Positions 1 to 9,627 of a stretch of DNA of 39,852 bases are shown one piece after another. Position 1 is the stretch's first letter. The number at the start of each line of letters is the position of its first letter. The notes below the pieces were generated by a model. The model saw nothing but the letters and a program-made list of their open reading frames with translations. It did no database searches and had not been told where the DNA came from. A program made the position numbers and the translations under genes. The DNA comes from Astrothelium macrocarpum (taxonomy: Eukaryota; Ascomycota; Dothideomycetes; Trypetheliales; Trypetheliaceae). The stretch spans positions 1 through 39,852 of the forward strand of contig JAGEMR010000198.1 of the NCBI GenBank assembly GCA_021030915.1. Reading direction: 5' to 3'.

Positions 1-702
1 GTACGAAATGGTGGAGTTGAACGAATTTCGAGGTGTGCACACAGCGGTCACGTGCACACAGCCGAGAAAACCCCTAGACCTCTCGCTTAGCTAATATGAC
101 CTCCCAAAATCATTGAGAGATCAGATAATTCATCTAATTTCTCATTTTATTTCTCAAATCTTCTGAACATGCTCATAATATGTTGAGAACATGTTCCAAA
201 TGTATTTCATAGATCTAAAAGATTGAATGAGAGGTCAGGTGAGCAATTCGAGAGGTCATTTAGGGAGATTTTCTGAGAAGTTGGGGTGGCATCAAATTTT
301 GAGCAGTCACATCAGAGGCGGGGTGAGGTACAAATCCCTTGTGCACGACGGATTGCGCTATGACATCTCTAAATCTAGTTTCAGACGTAAGCAAGTATCG
401 ACCTTCTCCGATTTCGCAAAGCCTCGGCTCCCTCCTTGTCCCTCCGAGTTCTCCTCACACGGGATGGGACCTGCAATTGCGGGGCAGTAGGAAACTCAAT
501 GATGGTCGATCTATTACGGTTTGATCCCGTAGACAAAGTTCTGCCTTCTTGCATCTTATGAGCGGGATCGTGCTGATATGACAGTGGACAATGTCGAATT
601 TCAAGATATGTCCGAATAAGTCATAGAGGAATCCATGATTAGAGCGTTCCACCTGGTTCTTCTTTTTTCTCGTGGCCGTCCGAGATTTTAGACAGCGTCA
701 AT
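1..702. other. Non-coding left edge, upstream of the monooxygenase gene
   Basis: No convincing gene is seen. The short open frames here have no domain, no splice signals and no coding-like composition. The stretch holds a foldback repeat at about 69-268 and then roughly 430 bp of ordinary sequence that probably includes the promoter of the gene starting at 703. A pyrimidine-rich tract lies at 655-672. No clear TATA box is visible. Confidence 0.5.
69..268. repeat. Foldback (inverted-repeat) element, MITE-like
   Basis: The left arm (77-111) and the reverse complement of the right arm (221-257) both read GACCTCTCG, then about a dozen bases, then TGACCTC followed by CA and AATC. Similarity continues outward (CCCTA beside GACC on the left, CCCTAAAT beside GACC on the right). 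The arms enclose about 110 bp of AT-rich sequence. This is seen directly. The reading as a non-autonomous transposon remnant is inference, because no target-site duplication was recognised. Confidence 0.5.
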
Positions 703-2127
703 ATGAGAGGCCTAGATACTCAGCAAAAATTCTCGATAATTGTCATAGGCGCCGGCATCTGTGGCTGTGCCAGTGCCCTGGGGCTAGCTCGTAGAGGTCA
801 CCATGTCCGCGTTCTTGAAGCTCGTTCTGCGCTTTCAGAACTAGGAACCGGTCTTCAAATCTCTCCTAATGGCTCTCGAATACTCTGTGCGTGGGGTCTA
901 CGAGCGCGTTTCGAAGAGTTTGTTTGTCAACCACCGTGGGTACAGTACCGGACGTACGATACTGGTGAAACGCTGGGCAAGCATCCAAGAAATATCAACT
1001 CATGGTATGAGGACATATATGGGTCTCCGCTTTGGACTATCTATCGACCGCATTACCAGCAACTCCTGGCAGAAGGTGCTGCGTCCCACGGAGCGGAATT
1101 CGTGTTCTCAGCGAAAGCCGTCAAGGTCGACGCAGATACTGGAACCGTAGACACCACCGATGGTCGTCGCTTCCAAGCCGATCTGATTGTCGGCGCAGAT
1201 GGTATATGGTCCAAGGCCCGAGCTGGGATTGCTTCGTGCCGGGACATTGTACCTATAGTATGGGACGAATACGCATACCGGTGCCTTGCTGACCGAGATG
1301 ATATGCTCACAGCTCCACCGACAGCAACACTATCGAACAACGGCAACACCAACTTCTTCCTCGGTCCAAGCGGGATCTTACTCTGTTACCCATGTAACCA
1401 AGGGAAATCCTTCAACATCGTAGCTCCTTGCCACCGACCCATCAACAAAGAGGCTCATGACAGCTTTAACCCGGAGGTTGACCCCGTTGAGCTTGTAGAC
1501 GCCTACAAAGACTTCTTCTCCCCTGTACCGGAGCTCTTGAGTTCGATCAAGAAATGCGTGAAATGGACAATTGTATATCTTCCCGATCTTCCAACTTACT
1601 CGAGCGAGAACGGTCGCATAGTATTGCTGGGCGATGCCGCACATGCCATGCTACCAGCAGCAGCAAGCGCATCGAACATGGCCGTGGAAGACGCAGCCGC
1701 ACTTTCCGAATGCATCTCGGCCTGCAGAGATGTCTCCGAGCTCAACGCAGCAGTCAAGGCGTACGAGGCGATCCGGAAGCGGCGGAATGATCGAGTTTGG
1801 GAGATTTCGATGATTAGCCAACGAAACGTCAGTTCTTACACAGCGAAATCGTACAACGATGCTGTCGCCGCCCGGAATGAAGGGCTGAGAAAAGCGACAG
1901 AAGAGCTCGCTGAGCACCTGAAGCTGAGCAGTGAAGATCGGAAAGCGCTGCAAGCGTCACAGGTTGGAGACGAGGCAGCCATATATCCGTCGCCCGCGTT
2001 GCTCAAGTGGCTGTATGGGTACGATGCCATTACAGTGGTGAGTTGTTTCAACCAAGCCATTCTCAGTCGATCGCTAACTCTGCATCAGAGCCGAGAGTAT
2101 CTTCGTGACAACCCTTTTTCTCAATAG
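703..2127 (+). CDS. FAD-dependent monooxygenase, salicylate-hydroxylase-like
   Basis: Class A flavoprotein monooxygenase, expected to use NAD(P)H and O2 to hydroxylate a small, often aromatic, substrate. The Rossmann GAGICG motif is at residues 16-21 after a beta strand. The DG motif (GADGIW) is near 165-169 and the FAD-ribityl GD motif (GDAAHAMLP) near 310-318. The last is followed by an unusual AAASASN where relatives usually have a G/Q-rich loop. The full frame gives 474 aa, close to the usual 420-480 aa. A good intron (GTGAGT at 2038, GCTAAC branch, CAG at 2088; 51 nt, phase 0, no stop) would shorten it to 457 aa and join YGYD...ITV directly to the SREYL tail. I think the spliced form is more likely. 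The substrate is unknown. No biosynthetic neighbours support a pathway. Confidence 0.85.
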   Translation: MRGLDTQQKFSIIVIGAGICGCASALGLARRGHHVRVLEARSALSELGTGLQISPNGSRILCAWGLRARFEEFVCQPPWVQYRTYDTGETLGKHPRNINSWYEDIYGSPLWTIYRPHYQQLLAEGAASHGAEFVFSAKAVKVDADTGTVDTTDGRRFQADLIVGADGIWSKARAGIASCRDIVPIVWDEYAYRCLADRDDMLTAPPTATLSNNGNTNFFLGPSGILLCYPCNQGKSFNIVAPCHRPINKEAHDSFNPEVDPVELVDAYKDFFSPVPELLSSIKKCVKWTIVYLPDLPTYSSENGRIVLLGDAAHAMLPAAASASNMAVEDAAALSECISACRDVSELNAAVKAYEAIRKRRNDRVWEISMISQRNVSSYTAKSYNDAVAARNEGLRKATEELAEHLKLSSEDRKALQASQVGDEAAIYPSPALLKWLYGYDAITVVSCFNQAILSRSLTLHQSREYLRDNPFSQ

Positions 2128-2266
2128 CGATAACCCTGCATGTTATGAGTTTTAAAGAAAAGCGCCAGAGTCTCCAAATGGCACGCATGTCTATAGATTA
2201 GATGGTTCATCACGCATGCAAAGCTAAGAATGGCACAGCATCAGCGGTCTGGCACGAAGCCGTTGA

Positions 2267-3219
2267 CAAAAGTTTAAGGAAAAGCCACCAACAACTTACG
2301 ACAAACACAAGTTCACAGTCGAACCGAAACGGCCATTTGGCGGAGAGATCATGAGGTTGATTGCATCATACAACTTGAAAGGAAGCTCGGAATCGCTGAA
2401 GGAAGCGCTATAAAAAATAATTGCCGTAGAAGTATCTATTCCGGTGCAAAAGTTTATGGCGCTCGGCCGGTTAGCTCGTGGTGACAAGGTATTTGAGAGC
2501 AGCCAATGCAAGATAACAATAGATGAATTCAAGGAAAGCAATTCTTCCTTGCTCAGTGCCATGCCCAAATCCATTTCCCCTGTCCCAAGTTACTCGTTTC
2601 GCTACGTTCTGTTTAAATCTTTCTGACAGGCTCTTCACCCAGACATACTAGCTTTTGGTCCGAAGCCTGAAGAGGTACACCAGACGTCGAAGAATATGGT
2701 CAAGAGGTTCGTCGGTGTTGAATGCTGACTTCTGCGGACGTTTATCGCAGCCTAAATCGTCAACGGTCACAGGATTCAAGAAGCCACGAAACCAGATTGG
2801 AAATTGCCGGTACCCGACACTTTGACCGTGCTGGGCGCATCCAACGCTCGCACGTACCTTTCATTTCCAAAAGAATCGAGAAAATCACCAAATTCACTCG
2901 GACACAGAAACAAGCGCTCAAGATGAATCAGGGCGATACGGCTATCGCTACATCTCTACGCAAACTTTGGAAACTGTATGGCAACAGCATAGACATCAAT
3001 TCCGCCAAGCTGTATGGTGCACACATGCACCAACACAATGTTCATTCAATAAGCGTAAAAGTTCTCAGCCCTGTTATCTCAACGCTAGATGATCATGTCG
3101 CTTTGTGTCGATGCTTGGCAAGTTTTAGCGAGCAAGACAGTGAGGATAAAAAGCTGCAGAACGAAGATGTCGATGCGGAGGAGGCAAAGAAGTTTGTGAA
3201 GGACGAAAGCGATGATTGA
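2267..3219 (+). pseudogene. Possible interrupted coding relic, unknown family
   Basis: One frame is protein-like from about 2267 to 2626 except for a single in-frame TAA at 2411-2413. Before the stop it reads EPKRPFGGEIMRLIASYNLK; after it, VQKFMALGRLARGDKVFE and then PKSISPVPSYSFRY. A second frame is open from 2722 to 3219 (165 aa) and ends in an acidic, lysine-rich tail (EDSEDKK, EEAKKFVKDESDD). No clean splice pair joins the two parts, and no family was recognised. Either this is a decayed gene or a multi-exon gene whose introns I could not place. The alternative that these are chance frames is not excluded. Confidence 0.35.
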
Positions 3220-3961
3220 TCTAAAGAGAAGATGTGAATGGTCAGGACGTGGTTCTCTTTTTCATTACCTACTAAAGCGTAGCTAGTACAAATGCAAATC
3301 TCTCAGGTACAACTATAGATATTAATTCAATACTTTTCAACAAGAAAGCGGAGCTCTTGACAACACAGAACGGTTCTCGATACTCTGCTTTAAGTAATGG
3401 ACATTTTTAACGTGGGGTCATTTTTTCGGCCTCCCTGTGTGATTCGTGCTACTTCAAGGAAGCCGGAGACTGGTATTCATAAGGAATAATCCCAAGATCG
3501 AATAATCAGCCTTTGTCATGGTTTCGTGAGTTGAAGAAATGATCCGACATTTAAGCCACGTATTCATCCTGATATACCAGTGGAGACAGTAGCTAGTGAT
3601 AAATGTCACAAATGTCAGTTATAAGCCATACTCAAACCAAATCCCGTATAGCTCCTGTCAGCTTGACGCCGGTAGATAGGTAGGCCAGAATTTGGTTCCA
3701 CAAGAATCATCCCTCAACTCCTTACGCCACGCTCTTGCAAATGCAAAGTAATCCAATAAGGGTGGTGGTAGCGAAAAGGGTCATACTGGCCGTAATGGGG
3801 TCTTCTGGTAAATACCTCTCATCCACATTTTCCTTCTAGCCATCACCAAGCCTCGAACCCCATCTCTTACAGTCCCTAATTTCTTACCCATCTCCCCCAA
3901 ACCGATTTCAGAATGCCACCCAAAGTCCGCACATAAAAATATACGATATTTCATCATTTCT
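3220..3961. other. Intergenic region, nothing recognised
   Basis: This stretch lies between the relic on the plus strand and the 3' end of the minus-strand WD40 gene. It holds only a short imperfect tandem (AAATGTCAC then AAATGTCAG, 3601-3618) and presumably the 3' UTR of the WD40 gene. No gene is supported. Confidence 0.5.
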
Positions 3962-6417
3962 TCAGAGTTTCACCCCCCATATTCCCCTACCGCCACTGAC
4001 TCCCACCCATTCCCCGCCCTGGCCTGTTAAACTGCTGTTCGGCGCCCATGACATATTTCCAACCTCGTACTCACACCGCCAACTCGCACTGGGCATCTTC
4101 TCCTGGCTCGTCTGTGCGGCAACAGCAGTAGCCTGCTGTCCCCCACCAGCACCGGCGCCTTGGCCTACACCAGTAGTCACACCATTTTGCAGTCCTGCTC
4201 CTGCTCCTGCTCCACCTGCGGCTGCCACTGTGCCCGACGATCCCAACAGATCCCACACCAGCACCAATCCATCATCTCCACCGCTTGCAATGCATCCGCG
4301 CCGCTGCGGAGCCCACTCCACGGCATTGACGGCAGCACTATGGCCGCGAAGTTCGTGCAGCGCTGTGCCGGGCTGACGCACGTCAAGGATGCGAATGATG
4401 TTCGAATCAGCGGCAAAGGTAGCGAGGAGGTGGCCGTCGTGAGGAGAGGCGGCGAGGCGGAGAAGAGCCGGTGGTGTATGCGGTGCAGTCGGGGTCTGAG
4501 GAGCGACGGTAGAGGTAGTGGAGGTAGGTTCGGGTGCGTAGGGCGATTTGATGGGGGAGGAGGAGGAGGGATGAGGAGAGGTCGCTGCGCAAGATTTAGC
4601 GGAATGGGATGGGACACGGGATGAGATTAAAGGAAAGATGAAAAGTCATGGGATATAAGGAACAATGACATTCATACCTTTGTCCTTGTCGTTCTTTTCG
4701 CTGGGTTCGTATATGATCGTGCTATGCTCAAGACTACGAAGATCAAACATTCGAACGCTGCCATCGGCGCCACAGCTAACGAAAACGTCAACGCTGCCGG
4801 CGCAAAATCGAACATCAAAGACTTCTCTATCATGTGCAATAAGTTGCGTCTTTGCTGTAAGGGTAGGTATGTCCCAGATTGTGCACGTTGTATCGATGCT
4901 TGATGTGATGATGAGCTTTGGTGACAACGTATTCCAGTCAAGAGACGTCAACGGTGCAGTGTGTTCAGGACTTTTGGAGTTGGACAATAGAGCAAGGGGT
5001 TGGAGCTTTTGAAGTTGTGAATCACGGTTATTTGAGGATCGTGTGATGGTGTTGCCCGCACTCGGAGGGGTTGGGGATGGCAATGACCATAATCTTAGAT
5101 GATCTCCCGATGTTGCCAGGAGATCTGTAGAAGCCTTCGAAGAAGATGGAGGCTCCCATAAGATGCGCGTCACTGGGTATGCACAAGTTGCTTCGGCAAT
5201 CTTGACAAACTCTAAACCGTACTGGGGAGTTCCGGGTTGTGCAACTTCTTGTGGCGCCACCTGGGTATCAAGAATTTGTATCTGTTGGAAAATTTCTCAT
5301 CAGTTTTCGCCTTGCACGCTGAATTCATCCCTAAAAGCACCAATCTATTCGTGGTCTCCAAGCTTAACAAAGCGATTGAAATACTCACAAAATTGTGTTG
5401 ATCTTCCAAATAGCTGCCCACCGCCATCTTCCCCGCGCTGTGTCCACCGTGAATATTCCATTTGCACCAATCAAAGGCATAGACAGGCCATGATGCAAGG
5501 TAATTGCTGTTCGACGGAGGCCTATTGAAGTCTTCATTCGGCGCTGTACTCGGCCCCGACGCATCATCCCCCAGAGTAACCCCAATTTGCGGTCGTATGT
5601 CTGCCAGCCCCAACGGCGAGTTCGATGCAGCACCCGATGGTGTCTGAGGGTAATATCGCTGTCCAGGTGTTGCTGGAGGATACTTTGCACTGGAGGTATC
5701 TGGTGTAGCGGCGGACATGGGCTGGTACTTTTGTTCGAGTCCTGCTGGGCTAGATCTCGAGTATCCGTGTGATGATACAGTCGTGGATCTTGCGAGATTG
5801 GAGCTGTTCTGCGTATTGGTATTGACATTCAGCTGCGGCATAGTCGGGACAGTAGGCGCCGTATTGAACGAAGCAGCGCCTGGACGGCCGGATGCGCCAG
5901 GTTGAAGAGCACCAGGGACGGCAGTATGCTGTGAGGGCGAATAGTGGGACGATTGAGGGGTCGATTGCGAAGGGACAAAGTTTGTTGCGGGCCCAGCAAA
6001 ATTGTTTGGAGTATGATAGAGCTGTGGCATCTGAGGGGACTGTGATGCGACACCTTGATTCCCTGTCGGGATATGCAGCTCCTCGCCTTCTCGTGTCGAC
6101 GCGAGCGGTCTTTTGGGGGTGGTGAAGGGCTGAGAATTGTAGCTGTTCACGGTCGATGACGGCGCGGACATTGGCGCAACACCAGAGCTTGGAAGTGGTT
6201 GGCTAGCTAAGGAGGTCTGAGGGCTACCATAAGCGCCAGAGGCATTTCCCGTGGGATCGAGTGGTGTATCGGTTCCTGCCGCCGTCTGGCCAGTCGCTAC
6301 CCGCAGCGCACCTTGGGGAGCAGCTACTGCGCCGAGCTGGTGGGCGGCTTGGTAGAGACCAGAGGCAGCAGAAGGAGGGGGGTTGGGAGTGTGGCCGTGG
6401 TGGGCATGGAACGGCAT
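3962..6417 (-). CDS. WD40-repeat protein, DCAF7/WDR68 (AN11, TTG1) family
   Basis: Beta-propeller scaffold. Relatives bind DYRK-type kinases and act as substrate receptors or cofactors of CUL4-DDB1 ubiquitin ligases. Three exons on the minus strand: 6417-5389, 5281-4678, 4584-3962 (751 aa). Introns 5388-5282 (GTGAGT...CAG) and 4677-4585 (GTATGA...CAG) restore the frame. The family signature is clear: ASWPVYAFDWC near residue 308, VGSYLEDQHNFIQILD across junction 1, LDWNTLSPKLIITSSIDTTC with CTIWDIP, HDREVFDVRFC, and SCGADGSVRMFDLRSLEHS. Two features are unusual. Relatives are about 340 aa, whereas here about 300 residues of Ser/Pro/Gln/Thr-rich, probably disordered sequence precede the propeller. 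There is also a Gly/Ala/Gln-rich insert in the last repeat after GLVLVWDLL. The gene is divergent from CAB4 with 260 bp between starts. Confidence 0.85.
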
Positions 6418-6677
6418 GGTTCAGCTTCGTGATAGCAGTGCATCTGAACCTACAGAACAATTCGAGAGGTCTGGCCGCGCTGCATGGGCTGCATCACGTG
6501 CGACGCAGTGCTGCCCTCGCCGTCAGGCAGCGTTCCCTGAAGGCTGAGGCCCGGACGATCTACCCTCCCACGCCTCCTCCCCACCCTCATCCCTCTGCTC
6601 TCACGTAGGGCTGACATTGCTGACGTCGCTGCGGATCGCGGTCGCATCACTTTCCAACTGCACGTCATGTCGCCAGC
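6418..6677. promoter_or_regulatory. Bidirectional promoter between the DCAF7-like gene and CAB4
   Basis: Only 260 bp separate the two divergent start codons. A CACGTG palindrome (E-box/bHLH site) is at 6495-6500 and a CRE-like TGACGTC at 6621-6627. A pyrimidine-rich tract (about 6560-6605) precedes the CAB4 start. No TATA box is seen, as is common for housekeeping genes. The sites are seen directly; their use is inference. Confidence 0.5.
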
Positions 6678-7934
6678 ATGACTCCGTCAGGAGACGCACC
6701 TTCGAATGCTTTGCTTTTACTTCCTCCACCACCGTCGCTCCCTACCTTTGCCACGCTAAATGCCGCTTATAGGCCTGCGCTGAAATCGGCGCTGCACGAC
6801 TGTCGGTCGCGGGCATCCTTGGCCGACGGACCGGCTGTCTTGGACGTTGTCGTTCCGTCTGGCCACGTACTCGCGCCTCAGCAGAGCCCAAGGTGCGCAT
6901 CTTACGAGCCTCTGCAGTGTTTGATATCCGGACTGTACAAGCTTGTCTGCTTCATTGGATCACAAAATGCGATCAACATAGAGGATCTGGAGGCGCCAGA
7001 TGGCGTCGATGTTCGCGTCATACCTATTGATTATCCCTCCCCAAACATTTCTACTGAACTGGAAGCTAGGAAAGAGGACTTTGAGGGCCCCTTTATCAAC
7101 ATCCAACGACTAGCTTCTTCCAGAAGGCCTTGGACGAAGCTTTTCGTCGTTGAGAGCGAAGAAGGGCTCCGGATCTACAAGGATTTCCTCGCAGTTGAGG
7201 ATACGTCCATTCAAGTTCAACATGTGCAAGGCGGCATAGTTCAGCATACAAGCCATAACGCTGGAAACCAACGTGAAAGAGTGGATGCGAAAGCGCATTA
7301 CTCCGTTGCGGTCGGCGGCACTTTCGATCACCTTCATATTGGCCACAAGCTTCTGCTGACAATGACTGCTGTCGCTGCCGAGGCCCCCAATCCATCACCC
7401 AATAGGCAGGGGCGAAATCTAGTTATTGGCATCACCGGTGACGAATTGTTGAAAAACAAAAAGCACGCGGAACATCTGGAGCCTTGGACCGTCCGTCAGC
7501 AGGTTGTTACCAACTTCTTATTGGCCATTCTAGACTTCCATCCCAAAAGGCAGCCAATGGGCGAGCAGTTCATCTCCACCACCTACAAGTCTGTTCCTGG
7601 TCTCAACGGCCACGTCGTGTCCGCACAGCTGGCTTCCGGTCTGACCATTGATTGCGTCCAGATTGAGGATCCGTACGGGCCTACCATCACGGATGCCAAC
7701 ATTTCAGCGCTGATCGTGTCTGCTGAAACTAGGGCTGGTGGCCAAGCGGTGAACAAGAAACGTGCAGAAAAGGGATGGCCGGAGTTGCAGGTGTTTGAGG
7801 TGGACGTGCTGGATGGGGAAGGTGACGAAGCGCGCGGTCTCCAGGACAAGGAGGCCGATAACTTTCTTACAAAGATTAGTAGTACCCAGATACGGCGTTT
7901 GCGGGCTGAAAAGGCCCAGAGTTCTAGTATTTAG
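6678..7934 (+). CDS. CAB4: Phosphopantetheine adenylyltransferase (coenzyme A biosynthesis)
   Basis: Transfers AMP from ATP to 4'-phosphopantetheine, giving dephospho-CoA and pyrophosphate, the fourth step of CoA synthesis. Single exon, 418 aa. The nucleotidyltransferase signature GGTFDHLHIGH is at residues 213-223 and provides the T/HxGH nucleotide-binding motif. It is followed by LVIGITGDELLKNKKHAE and, near the C-terminus, the ISSTQIRR element of PPAT domains (about residue 401). About 205 residues precede the catalytic domain, including a Pro/Leu-rich start. Such an N-terminal part is normal for fungal Cab4-type proteins and carries no dephospho-CoA kinase domain. The ATG at 6678 is the first in frame. 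The gene shares a short promoter with the WD40 gene on the other strand. Confidence 0.9.
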   Translation: MTPSGDAPSNALLLLPPPPSLPTFATLNAAYRPALKSALHDCRSRASLADGPAVLDVVVPSGHVLAPQQSPRCASYEPLQCLISGLYKLVCFIGSQNAINIEDLEAPDGVDVRVIPIDYPSPNISTELEARKEDFEGPFINIQRLASSRRPWTKLFVVESEEGLRIYKDFLAVEDTSIQVQHVQGGIVQHTSHNAGNQRERVDAKAHYSVAVGGTFDHLHIGHKLLLTMTAVAAEAPNPSPNRQGRNLVIGITGDELLKNKKHAEHLEPWTVRQQVVTNFLLAILDFHPKRQPMGEQFISTTYKSVPGLNGHVVSAQLASGLTIDCVQIEDPYGPTITDANISALIVSAETRAGGQAVNKKRAEKGWPELQVFEVDVLDGEGDEARGLQDKEADNFLTKISSTQIRRLRAEKAQSSSI

Positions 7935-8374
7935 CATAAAGCAAGTCTGCCGGGAGGATGCCGGCACCATTACATGCCAGGATCGCCGGTGCGATCCAAC
8001 GTTCGTTGCGGTCCGTCGGGCCGTCCTCTCGAGTTCAGCATTTGTTGGTCGCATGCCGCTGTCTCTTTGAGAATGCTGAAGCACTTGCCTAGCACAGTAA
8101 GCTGATGACGAAGACTGTTCGCTTGGGTCTGAAAAGGTCGTCAAATGTTGCTGCTTCAGGCCGACCATGCTCTACATTCGTCTCTAGATTCGTCTCGTGT
8201 TTCGGTCCAGCGTAGGTTTTGCCAGGGTAAATGGTTCGCGCTGAGTTAGCAAGACGACCAGCTCGCGTTTTGCATGTCTCGTCCTCGTACGACGGTCACC
8301 CTGGCGTACAACGGACGGCAGACGTCGGGCCTAGGCGCAAAAGTAACCACCGTGATCCACGTCTGTAGGATGTC

Positions 8375-8414
<40 letters not shown>

Positions 8415-9627
8415 CCACGGGCAGCGGAAAGCGATGTGACGTTTGATATTCTGCAGCTGTCAAGAAACGATCGTTGCATGGATGCGATGCGGGAGCACGA
8501 TGGCCAGCTAAAGCAAGACACGCGCGAACATGCGTTTCATTCTTCGCGCATCGATGCTTTGCGCTTCCATCCACGATCCGTTTTGGCATTTCAAACCGCA
8601 TCCCTTCCGCCTGCTAGCCCGGCCACGGCGCTGCCTCACGCCCCGGTCCCGGCCGCGCCTCCGTTCGTGAGTGAGGGCCGGGTCGAGCAGTTTGCCACAG
8701 CGAGACGTCTTGTTGTCGTCGACACGCTGTGCGCGGTGATTGGAGTCGTCGCGGTCGAGTGCTCTCGGACGATATCTGCATGGCCCGACCGAGTGGCTGC
8801 CCGGCGGCATAGACGCCCAGCCGTGGCGTTGACCGTTTGCCATTGGCCGTGGGCTGGGTCGGTTGTTTTGGCTGGGACCAACGTCGCTTGGATCCAACTG
8901 CATCCCTCTCGCGCGCTCTCTCTCCCCTTCTCTCCCTCCCCCTTCTGCCTCACCCGCCGGGCGACTTATATATCCTCGTCGCCGGCAGGGTTGTGCGAGG
9001 GGCCCGGCTTCGCGCGCACCAGAGGATGAGGTGCGAAGCGGAGCCCAAGGGGAGAGCGATTGGGGACGCCGTCACTGCTTATGCATGCTGCCAACGCATC
9101 CCACCGCGCCGAGTGCATCACGCCTGCACCCGTCGCCAGCCCATCCCCTCTCGTCCTCCTCCCAGGCGACCTCTTTCACGGCCGCGACAGGGGCGCATCC
9201 TGGCTCGGAACGGGTATCCTCCCGCAGCTTCATATCCTTCGGTTGCGCTAGAGGTCATGTGATACCAAGGTGTACGGGGACGACGGTTGATTTGTCGCCT
9301 GCTGCATCCCCGTGGCTGTTCAGGATTCATTCTGCGTACGAGATGCTCTGCTGGCGGTTGCACGCGAAGTTGGCCCGCTGACTTTTGCTCCTTTTATCTA
9401 CCATCGTGACCCGGCGCCGACGTCAGTCGCTTTCTCAGCGCAGCCCTTTCTCCTCCTCCTCCATGCACCGCGCGCTCCACGTTCGTTGCACCATCTGCGT
9501 CATCTGTAAGATCTCTTATCTCGTCCGCGCGCTGCTCTCCATTCCACCTTCTCCTGCTCCATCAAGATCTGTCCCACTGAAACGCCCGTGACCAGTCAAT
9601 GAGACCGCTTACCCCGCTTGACCCAGC
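7935..9627. other. Long GC-rich leader/promoter region of the F-box gene
   Basis: No gene is supported in 1.7 kb between two plus-strand genes. Open frames exist on both strands but are Arg/Ser/Pro-rich, overlap one another and lack domains, as expected of GC-rich non-coding DNA. The region holds a GA microsatellite (8377-8413) and CT-rich tracts at about 8910-8955 and 9445-9560. It also has a TATATA at about 8965. It may include a long 5' UTR of the F-box gene. Confidence 0.5.
8377..8413. repeat. (GA)n microsatellite
   Basis: About 18.5 uninterrupted GA units (37 nt) are seen directly. Long GA/CT runs in fungal promoters can act as GAGA-like or nucleosome-excluding elements, but nothing here shows a function. 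The length should vary between strains. Confidence 0.95.

Noticed and set aside
4160..4624. 154-codon plus-strand frame and 146-codon minus-strand frame in another register
   Set aside because: Both overlap the last exon of the DCAF7-like gene. The WD40 register continues the propeller and gives a correct splice; these do not.
8274..9029. 251-codon plus-strand frame through the GA repeat
   Set aside because: It translates the microsatellite as an Arg-Glu run and is otherwise low-complexity Arg/Ser/Pro. No domain, no intron, and strand-symmetric open frames indicate non-coding GC-rich DNA.
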